A stretch of DNA of 6,475 bases from Firmicutes bacterium UBA1535 (GTDB lineage: Bacteria; Bacillota; Clostridia; Tissierellales; Sedimentibacteraceae): assembly GCA_002323775.1 (NCBI GenBank), contig DCPV01000037.1, forward strand, positions 1 through 6,475. Direction: 5' to 3'. Of the stretch, positions 1 to 5,156 are shown piece after piece. The position numbers and the translations under genes are program-made. Within the stretch, counting starts at the first letter, position 1. Every line of letters begins with the position of its first letter. The notes under the pieces were generated by a model, which was not told where the DNA came from, ran no database searches, and saw only the letters and a list, made by a program, of their open reading frames with translations.

Positions 1-897
1 ACTATATACAATTTTGAAGAAAAAATCTAATGCTTGAACCCAACCTTCTTTACTATCTCCAACAACTATCTTGGCAGTATTATTTTTGTGGAATTCAAGA
101 CTTGTGCTGTCCTCACGACTTTCTGAATCCACAGGGCTGTAGTCCTCGTGTATAATCATATAATTGCTTCTAAGCTTTGGCAGCTTCTCTACATCTGATT
201 TTAAAACTCTTACTCCAACTCCGGAGCCTACCATAAGCAAATAGAACAAATCTTTAAATGCGTGATAATTATCAATAACCTCAAATGCACAGTTATAATT
301 TGCTATAGGATAGTTATAAGCTACAGAGGTTCCTCCTACCCAGAAAGTTCTTCCGGACAAAAATTGTCTTAGGTTGAATATGTTATCGTATAAAGCCTCT
401 GCTTCTTCTTTTGTTGTAGGAACTAGGCTGCAATTGTACTCAACAGCTCTCCTTACTGTTTCCCACCAGTATTCTCTCCTTCTTTCATCATCCAGCCATC
501 TCGAATAAGTTCTATAATAAACAAAGCTGCCCAACTGGTTCATAGGATTTTCTTTATGTTTGTATTTGCTTATAAATTCCTCTGTAAGAAGTTTGAAATC
601 TCTCCTTTTTCTTTTATCTCTCGATTTATCTCTTTCATATCTATATAGTATGTATTTTTTTGCTACATCTTTTCGTCTGCTCTCCATGAGCCTGTCCTCA
701 ACCATATCCTGTACAAGCTCAACTGGTATAGGGAACTTCTTATCCTCTATCTCTTTAGCAATAGATTCTGATATTTCTCTTGCAATATCCAAATCAACCC
801 CCACCTTAGTTTCCTTCATAGCCTTAACTATGGCATCTTCGATTTTAGATACTGTAAAATCCGCTAAAATCCCTGTTCTTTTTAATATTTTCGACAT
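1..897 (-). CDS. nrdJ: Adenosylcobalamin-dependent (class II) ribonucleoside-triphosphate reductase, N-terminal part
   Basis: This enzyme reduces ribonucleotides to deoxyribonucleotides in the cytoplasm, using coenzyme B12 as radical generator. The reading frame is open from the ATG at 895-897 to the left edge, giving 299 codons; roughly the last half to two thirds, with the thiyl-radical cysteine and the C-terminal redox cysteines, lies outside. Residues about 3-90 look like an ATP-cone (KRTGILADFTVSKIEDAI and later KKYILYRYER). The catalytic domain then starts with FVYYRTYSRW (125-134) and SGRTFWVGGT (181-190), as in Lactobacillus leichmannii RTPR. Cys203 in NYNCAFEV matches the first redox-active cysteine (Cys119 there), and GSGVGVRV (224-231) matches its GGGVGF loop. 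The start is supported by AGAGG six bases upstream. It has its own promoter with NrdR boxes, so it is a separate transcription unit from ung. A class III NrdD also carries ATP cones but lacks these motifs. The gene is partial only because the window ends. Confidence 0.93.
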   Translation of the reverse strand, partial: MSKILKRTGILADFTVSKIEDAIVKAMKETKVGVDLDIAREISESIAKEIEDKKFPIPVELVQDMVEDRLMESRRKDVAKKYILYRYERDKSRDKRKRRDFKLLTEEFISKYKHKENPMNQLGSFVYYRTYSRWLDDERRREYWWETVRRAVEYNCSLVPTTKEEAEALYDNIFNLRQFLSGRTFWVGGTSVAYNYPIANYNCAFEVIDNYHAFKDLFYLLMVGSGVGVRVLKSDVEKLPKLRSNYMIIHEDYSPVDSESREDSTSLEFHKNNTAKIVVGDSKEGWVQALDFFFKIVYS

Positions 898-980
898 ACT
901 GCACCTCTTAGAAAATTAGATAATAGATTTAAAAATTGAATGGAATTTTCAATTTATATAAAGTTTCTTATAATTTTTGT

Positions 981-996
981 ATACAACATATTGTAG
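981..996 (-). promoter_or_regulatory. NrdR box, promoter-proximal, overlapping the nrdJ -10
   Basis: On the minus strand the core reads CAATATGTTG (984-993), which fits the NrdR consensus CwAtATaTwG at all but one position (a G replaces the lower-case a). It overlaps the -10 hexamer at 990-995, so a bound repressor would block RNA polymerase. The partner box is centred exactly 42 bp upstream, four helical turns away. NrdR is the dATP/ATP-sensing repressor of ribonucleotide reductase genes; its own gene is not in this window. Confidence 0.78.
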
Positions 997-1018
997 CATT
1001 GTTATAAATACCTGTCAA
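990..1018 (-). promoter_or_regulatory. Sigma-A-type promoter of nrdJ
   Basis: On the minus strand a perfect -35 TTGACA (1013-1018) is followed by a 17-bp spacer and -10 TACAAT (990-995), preceded by TGC, which makes an extended -10. Transcription would start near 983, leaving a leader of about 85 nt before the ATG at 897. That leader is too short for a cobalamin riboswitch, so control is probably by NrdR at the promoter and not by B12 sensing in the RNA. Confidence 0.85.
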
Positions 1019-1022
1019 GCAA

Positions 1023-1038
1023 ATACTACATATAGTAT
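1023..1038 (-). promoter_or_regulatory. NrdR box, distal, just upstream of the nrdJ -35
   Basis: The minus-strand core CTATATGTAG (1026-1035) fits the NrdR consensus CwAtATaTwG with one change. The surrounding 20 bp (1021-1040) form an inverted repeat that is symmetrical except at one pair of central positions. It ends four bases upstream of the -35 hexamer and pairs with the box at 981-996. Tandem boxes on one face of the helix are the usual NrdR layout. Confidence 0.78.
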
Positions 1039-1100
1039 TTGGCATAAAAATTTAAAATTGGTTAAAATGCTTTATATTTTAATATGTCCAAGTAAAAAAT

Positions 1101-1151
1101 AAAATATGTTAAGAAATTTTAATATTATTTAAAAACTTCTTAACATATTTT
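1101..1151 (-). terminator. Long AT-rich hairpin, probable terminator after ung
   Basis: A perfect 15-bp inverted repeat (1101-1115 with 1137-1151) encloses a 21-nt loop that can itself pair for six further base pairs (1117-1122 with 1129-1134). On the minus strand it is followed by ATTTTTTAC, a usable U-tract, so it fits termination of the ung transcript about 75 nt after its stop codon and upstream of the nrdJ promoter. The stem is almost purely A-T and the plus-strand flank is also T-rich, so direction and strength are uncertain. Confidence 0.6.
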
Positions 1152-1180
1152 TATTATTTTAATTTTCAAATCCTTACAAT

Positions 1181-1202
1181 CGGGAAGAATAAAGTCCTCC
1201 CG
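1181..1202 (-). other. GC-rich stem-loop in the 3' region of ung
   Basis: On the minus strand an 8-bp stem, CGGGAGGA pairing with TCTTCCCG through one G-U pair, closes a 6-nt loop. On the plus strand the matching position is an A-C mismatch, so the RNA made from the minus strand (ung mRNA) folds better. It starts 22 nt after the ung stop codon. There is no U-tract directly behind it, so it may stabilise the mRNA end rather than terminate; the hairpin at 1101-1151 is the better terminator. Confidence 0.5.
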
Positions 1203-1224
1203 CATAAATCATTACTCTTTTTAA

Positions 1225-1938
1225 TTATAGACCAAGCCAATTTATAAGACTCATAGTATCCTTAAAGCAACTTGACTTTAAAAAATCATCCTCGTATTTT
1301 TCTGAGCACATCATCGGATGCCTGCTAATATACTTTTCTCCATCTACAATATATTGAGCCTTATCCTCTGCCTGCTTACCCCATAAAAACCAGCTTATAT
1401 CCTTATTTTTTGTTGAAATAAATTTAAGTAAATTTATACTAAAATCTTCCCATATGTCTATATGACTGCCTGACTTTCCTGCTTCTACACTCAGATAAGT
1501 ATTGAGCATTAAAACGCCTTGCTTCTCCCAAGACTTAAATATCTCACCAGGTGCTAATATATTAAATTTACCGGATTTTATTTCTTCCTGTATTGTTGAA
1601 AATTTTCTGATTTCATTGTAATTCTCTACATTGTTATAATTTTTATGAATCAATCTAATTATATTTTTAAGAGAGACTTGTCTAAATTTATCGTTCCAAT
1701 CATGTAAATCTCCAACCTCAAAGGATCTTCCTGTAGCTCTGCCCTTTTCAGGATATGGATCCTGTCCTAAAATCACAACCTTTATACTGTTTAAGTCATT
1801 GTTTAGAAATCTTAGGACATTCTCAGGCTCAGGATTTATATTATCACCTATTTTCACATCTATGTCATGTAATTTGTTCATAGTTTCTTCATTTAAAAAT
1901 TCACTCCATGATGAGTGGAAAGTATTAATTAGTCGCAT
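1225..1938 (-). CDS. ung: Uracil-DNA glycosylase, divergent family 1-like
   Basis: This is a base-excision repair enzyme that removes uracil from DNA. The 237-residue product is slightly longer than the usual 220-230. Motif 1 is GQDPYP (58-63), with Asp60 matching the catalytic water-activating aspartate and Tyr62 the thymine-excluding tyrosine. Phe73 (GRSFEV) fits the uracil-stacking phenylalanine, Asn146 (MLNTYLSVEAGKSGSH) the uracil-reading asparagine, and His207 (RHPMMCSE) the catalytic histidine. Two conserved spots differ: the histidine of GQDPYH is Pro63, and the HPSPLS minor-groove loop is HPMMCS, so the intercalating leucine becomes Cys211. The region 91-135 is longer than in E. coli Ung. 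The start is supported by GGAG seven bases upstream (1946-1949). It lies 66 bp after the ATPase with no clear terminator or strong promoter between, so it may be read from the ATPase transcript. Function is probable; substrate range could differ from classical Ung. Confidence 0.92.
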   Translation of the reverse strand: MRLINTFHSSWSEFLNEETMNKLHDIDVKIGDNINPEPENVLRFLNNDLNSIKVVILGQDPYPEKGRATGRSFEVGDLHDWNDKFRQVSLKNIIRLIHKNYNNVENYNEIRKFSTIQEEIKSGKFNILAPGEIFKSWEKQGVLMLNTYLSVEAGKSGSHIDIWEDFSINLLKFISTKNKDISWFLWGKQAEDKAQYIVDGEKYISRHPMMCSEKYEDDFLKSSCFKDTMSLINWLGL

Positions 1939-2004
1939 CTCTTTTCTCCAATATAATTTGTTTACTTAGATAGCTTAACACAATCCTGACAATAATACAA
2001 ATAA

Positions 2005-4638
2005 TTATTTAGCTTTATTTCTTTGAATTAATTTAACAATTTCAACAATCGGAATTACACACAATGCAAGTAACATTGCAATACTAAACTCAAGCATGTT
2101 TATATGTTCAAGTCCAAAAGCATTAGATAAAAACGGTACATACATAACAGCTATTGTAAGAGCCATTCCGCCTACTAAAGAAGCATATAAGTATTTATTA
2201 TGTGTCTTTAATGTAAATATACTTTTATGAGAGCTTCTCATGTTAAATGCGTGGAATATCTCTGACATATTCATTGTTAAGAATGCCATTGTCATACCAT
2301 CGGCACTATTTGCAATCTCCCATACACCACTTTCAATATAGTGTCCTATAAAGTATGCTGCAAGTGTTAATATTGATACCATTACACCTTGATATATAGA
2401 ATTAAAGCCTACACCGCCGGCAAAGATACCCTCTGACTTTTCTCTTGGTCTTCTGTTCATAATTCCCGGTTCAGCTGGTTCCATACCCAATGCTATTGCA
2501 GGGAATGTATCTGTTATCAGGTTAATCCACAAAAGATGAGCCGGTCTTAATATTACAAAATTCAAAATAGATGCTACAAATATACTAATAACTTCACTTA
2601 GGTTACTTGAAAGTAAGAACTGTATAGCTTTACGGATATTGTCATATATTGTTCTTCCCTCTGAAACAGCACCAACTATGCTCGCAAAATTATCATCTGT
2701 CAATACCATATCAGCAACATTTTTTGTTACATCTGTTCCTGTTATCCCCATACCTATACCGATATCGGCTGTTTTAATGCTTGGAGCGTCATTTACTCCA
2801 TCACCCGTCATCGCTGTGACAAAGCCATTTTCTTGCCATGTCTTAACTATACGCACCTTATGCTCAGGCTGAACTCTGGCATAAACACTGTAATTTCCTA
2901 TAACCTTTTTAAATTCTTCATCTGAAAAATGGTTAAGCTCTGCTCCAGTTATCGCCTGTGTTGGATCAGTTATTATCCCGAGCTCCATAGCTATTGCAAT
3001 TGCAGTATCCTTATGGTCCCCTGTTATCATTATAGGTCTTATACCTGATTTTTTACAATCCTTAACTGCTTCATACACTTCTGGTCTCACAGGGTCTATC
3101 ATTCCTGCTAAACCAACAAATATTAAATCATTTTCCAAAGCCTCTGCCTCATACAATGCAGGCTCTGTATCATGAGGTTTATATGCCACAGCCAAAATAC
3201 GCAATGCTCTATCTGCAAAGGATTTATTTGTTTTTAAGATATTGTTCATATCTTGTTCACTTATTTTTCTTATATTACCATTATCAATGATTCGTGTACA
3301 GCGTTTTAACACTTCATCAGGAGCACCCTTTGTATATTGAATAATTCCATCTTTTGCATTGTGAACTGTACTCATCATTTTTCTTGAACTATCAAAAGGA
3401 GCTTCTCCAATACGAGGTTCTTCTTCCTTTAATTTGTTTTTATTAAGATTTAATTTATTGGCATAATTTACCAAAGCAACCTCTGTAGGCTCTCCAACCG
3501 CAGAACCGTTGCTTTCAAGCTCTGCGTCACTCGCAAGTGCCATTGCTCTTGCCAAAAATGCTTCATTATCTCCATAGTGGTCAACTACTGTCATTTTATT
3601 TTGAGTTAATGTACCTGTCTTATCACTGCATATTACCTGAGCGCATCCAAGAGTTTCAACAGCTGTCAGCTTTCTAATAATAGCATTACGCTTTGACATA
3701 TTAGTTACACCAATAGATAAAACTATTGTAACAACTGTAGCCAATCCCTCAGGTATTGCTGCAACAGCCAAGCTTACAGCTACCATAAATGTATTCAGAA
3801 TAGTTTCCATTTCTAAATTTCCGGCACGGAACAAGCTAAATGCAAATACAAATGCACATATGGCGATTACTCCATAGCTTAATGTTTTACTTAGTTGTCC
3901 AAGCTTTATTTGCAGAGGTGTTTCCCCATCTTCTGCCTTTGCAAGTGCATCTGCTATCTTACCCATTTCGGTATCCATTCCTGTTGCACATACAACTGCT
4001 TTACCACGTCCGTAAACTACTGTGCTACCCATATAAACCATATTTTTTCTATCGCCAAGAGAAACTTCTTTCTTTTCTCCCATTCCAAGAATATCTATCA
4101 TTTTACTTACAGGTACGCTTTCTCCAGTAAGTGCTGCTTCTTCGATTTTCATACTGGCATTTTCAATAATACGGCCGTCAGCAGGGACTGCATCTCCGGC
4201 TTCTAATATAACAATGTCACCAACTACTATATCTTCACTTTTTAATGTTACTATCTTTCCATCTCTTATAATCTTACTTGTGGCTGCTGCCATTTGCTGC
4301 AACGCCTCTATAGCCTTTTCAGCCTTGCTCTCTTGATATACACCTAAGCTTGCATTTAATATTACGACTATCATAATTATTACAACTTCTGCATATTCGC
4401 CATGACCCTGCATAACTGAGGTTATCCCTGAAACAAGAGCCGCTATCATAAGCATGATTAGCATAGGGTCTTTAAGTTCTTCTAAAAAGCGTTTAAAAAT
4501 ACTTTCTTTTTCTGACTCAGCCAGCTTATTTTTACCATTCTGAGCTAAACGCTTCTCTGCCTCAGCATTTGACAAGCCTCCCTCTGAACTGCCAACTTCA
4601 GATAAAACTTTTTCTGTACTTTCATTGTAAAATTTCAT
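2005..4638 (-). CDS. P-type cation-transporting ATPase, PacL/YloB (P2A) type
   Basis: This membrane pump exports a divalent cation, annotated by family as Ca2+ and, from its leader RNA, possibly Mn2+. The 877 residues give a full-length P2A pump: an N-terminal cation-ATPase domain (1-65), membrane helices M1-M2 (about 58-100), the actuator with TGES (171-174), M3-M4 (about 250-312) with PEGL, and the phosphorylation motif DKTGT with Asp339. They continue with the nucleotide-binding domain holding KGAP (437-440), MITGD (537-541), the hinge TGDGVNDAP (611-619), and M5-M10 to the C-terminus. The SERCA calcium ligands all have counterparts: Glu297 (M4), Asn679 and Glu682 (M5), Asn706, Thr709 and Asp710 (M6), and Glu793 (M8). 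No heavy-metal CxxC domain is present. AAGGAG lies 12 bases from the ATG, rather far; a closer out-of-frame ATG exists. The gene follows a riboswitch and attenuator, and ung follows it. Confidence 0.95.
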   Translation of the reverse strand: MKFYNESTEKVLSEVGSSEGGLSNAEAEKRLAQNGKNKLAESEKESIFKRFLEELKDPMLIMLMIAALVSGITSVMQGHGEYAEVVIIMIVVILNASLGVYQESKAEKAIEALQQMAAATSKIIRDGKIVTLKSEDIVVGDIVILEAGDAVPADGRIIENASMKIEEAALTGESVPVSKMIDILGMGEKKEVSLGDRKNMVYMGSTVVYGRGKAVVCATGMDTEMGKIADALAKAEDGETPLQIKLGQLSKTLSYGVIAICAFVFAFSLFRAGNLEMETILNTFMVAVSLAVAAIPEGLATVVTIVLSIGVTNMSKRNAIIRKLTAVETLGCAQVICSDKTGTLTQNKMTVVDHYGDNEAFLARAMALASDAELESNGSAVGEPTEVALVNYANKLNLNKNKLKEEEPRIGEAPFDSSRKMMSTVHNAKDGIIQYTKGAPDEVLKRCTRIIDNGNIRKISEQDMNNILKTNKSFADRALRILAVAYKPHDTEPALYEAEALENDLIFVGLAGMIDPVRPEVYEAVKDCKKSGIRPIMITGDHKDTAIAIAMELGIITDPTQAITGAELNHFSDEEFKKVIGNYSVYARVQPEHKVRIVKTWQENGFVTAMTGDGVNDAPSIKTADIGIGMGITGTDVTKNVADMVLTDDNFASIVGAVSEGRTIYDNIRKAIQFLLSSNLSEVISIFVASILNFVILRPAHLLWINLITDTFPAIALGMEPAEPGIMNRRPREKSEGIFAGGVGFNSIYQGVMVSILTLAAYFIGHYIESGVWEIANSADGMTMAFLTMNMSEIFHAFNMRSSHKSIFTLKTHNKYLYASLVGGMALTIAVMYVPFLSNAFGLEHINMLEFSIAMLLALCVIPIVEIVKLIQRNKAK

Positions 4639-4656
4639 AATACATTTACTCTCCTT
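4622..4656 (-). promoter_or_regulatory. Ribosome binding site with an out-of-frame upstream ATG before the ATPase
   Basis: The Shine-Dalgarno AAGGAG (4651-4656) sits 12 bases before the ATPase ATG (4636-4638) but only 5 bases before another ATG (4643-4645). That second ATG opens a seven-codon frame (MYYEILQ) that ends in TGA at 4622-4624, overlapping the start of the ATPase in another frame. No in-frame alternative start fits better, so the ATPase start is kept. The short frame might lower translation or act through re-initiation; this is inference. Confidence 0.45.
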
Positions 4657-4797
4657 TAATTTGCCTTTTATTACTATTCCTAATTAAATTTAATCTATTC
4701 AGCTATATTAAACATTTTAATAGGATAAACAGCCGATACAATATTTTTGTTTTTTTTAATTAGCATTAGTATTATAATGTCGCTATCAGAATAATTT
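4657..4797 (-). other. 3' part of the ATPase leader, no gene seen
   Basis: This stretch between the attenuator hairpin and the ribosome binding site is AT-rich and holds no supported gene. A TATAAT at 4771-4776 with a weak TTAAAT 17 bases upstream (minus strand) could be a minor promoter that bypasses the riboswitch. A 23-codon frame (4695-4766) lacks a ribosome binding site and is not called. Confidence 0.4.
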
Positions 4798-4845
4798 AAA
4801 AAGACTTGTACACAACACAAAATAAATGTATCGTGTACAAGTCTT
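4798..4845 (-). terminator. Intrinsic terminator, expression platform of the ATPase riboswitch
   Basis: A perfect 13-bp inverted repeat (4801-4813 with 4833-4845) with a 19-nt loop is followed on the minus strand by a run of five Ts (stem end included) and then AAATTATT. It lies inside the ATPase leader, about 160 nt before the start codon, so it acts as an attenuator rather than a gene-end terminator. Its first arm on the RNA, AAGACUUGU and beyond, is also the 3' strand of the riboswitch closing stem, so the two structures exclude each other. Ligand binding would therefore be expected to prevent termination. Confidence 0.82.
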
Positions 4846-4955
4846 GTTCTTTAGTTTAAGCCAGATTATAAAATAATCGTGATGATGACTTTAAACACAT
4901 TCAAATATCAATATATCTTTTTACTTATCAATATAGATGCGAACTACTCCCTCGC
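4837..4955 (-). ncRNA. yybP-ykoY (manganese) riboswitch upstream of the P-type ATPase
   Basis: Seen on the minus strand: GCGAG followed directly by GGAGUAG (4944-4955), and at the far end AAGA followed directly by CUUGU (4837-4845). GCGAG pairs with CUUGU in five base pairs, two of them wobbles. This matches the known layout of yybP-ykoY RNAs, in which the P1 strands are followed by GGAGUAG and preceded by AAGA. Between them an element at 4854-4896 pairs GUUUAA and GUC with GGC and UUAAAC, has an asymmetric internal loop AUCAUCAC, and ends in a 6-bp hairpin with a UUU loop (4864-4878). This is the expected shape of the metal-binding side arm. The position, between a promoter and a terminator ahead of a P-type cation ATPase, matches known members such as that of Lactococcus lactis yoaB. 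P1 is weak, and identification rests on recognition, not a covariance search. Confidence 0.75.
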
Positions 4956-4974
4956 GAAATATTCAATTAATTAT

Positions 4975-5003
4975 ATTTTATTATATATCTTTTACTTTTT
5001 CAA
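4975..5003 (-). promoter_or_regulatory. Probable sigma-A promoter of the riboswitch-ATPase transcript
   Basis: On the minus strand TTGAAA (4998-5003) and TAAAAT (4975-4980) are separated by 17 bp. The predicted start near 4967 lies about 12 nt before the riboswitch P1, which is the expected placement. Two other TATAAT sequences nearby (4970-4975 and 4980-4985) have poor spacing to this -35 but leave some doubt about the exact -10. Confidence 0.62.
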
Positions 5004-5094
5004 GGATTATTTACTAAAACTTCAAAAAATTTTAAAAATATATTTTAGATTTTAGATTTTATCAATATCTTAAGCGTAGCGTTTATCTATAAGC

Positions 5095-5130
5095 ATAAAA
5101 CCATACATTGTGGAAACTGCATGGTTTTAT
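5095..5130 (-). terminator. Terminator of the nfeD-slipin operon
   Basis: A 10-bp inverted repeat (5095-5104 with 5121-5130) begins 26 nt after the slipin stop codon. On the minus strand three more pairs (GCA with UGU, one wobble) extend the stem to 13 bp around a 10-nt loop; on the plus strand the wobble becomes A-C, so the structure favours the minus-strand RNA. The A-rich first arm and the GGTTTTAT of the second give the usual U-rich end. It isolates the slipin operon from the ATPase promoter. Confidence 0.75.
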
Positions 5131-5156
5131 TGTTAAAGATATTATTTATTATAACC

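Noticed and set aside
560..919. A 119-codon plus-strand reading frame opposite nrdJ
   Set aside because: It lies antisense to a clearly recognised reductase frame, its product is a low-complexity Ser/Leu-rich sequence, and it has no ribosome binding site.
933..955. An 8-bp inverted repeat with 7-nt loop in the nrdJ leader
   Set aside because: The stem is nearly all A-T and no U-tract or conserved motif adjoins it; it could arise by chance in this composition.
898..983. Cobalamin riboswitch ahead of the B12-dependent reductase
   Set aside because: The leader after the strong promoter is only about 85 nt, too short for a B12 riboswitch, and I see no B12-box-like sequence.
1939..2004. A dedicated ung promoter or an ATPase terminator in the 66-bp gap
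   Set aside because: TTGTCA has no good -10 at the right distance, a TATATT lies too close to the ribosome binding site, and the only palindrome (AAATAATTATTT) is too weak for a terminator.
3840..4206. Two overlapping plus-strand frames, and others at 2639-2872 and 5608-5805
   Set aside because: All lie opposite strongly conserved parts of the ATPase or slipin genes and encode nothing recognisable; they are shadows of the real genes.
4695..4766. A 23-codon minus-strand frame in the ATPase leader (MLIKKNKN...)
   Set aside because: There is no Shine-Dalgarno before its ATG, and its Lys/Asn-rich start simply reflects A-rich DNA.
5043..5061. Short tandem repeat of TTTTAGA (period 7, about 2.7 copies)
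   Set aside because: Too short and too AT-rich to be meaningful; it lies between a terminator and a promoter with no structure of its own.
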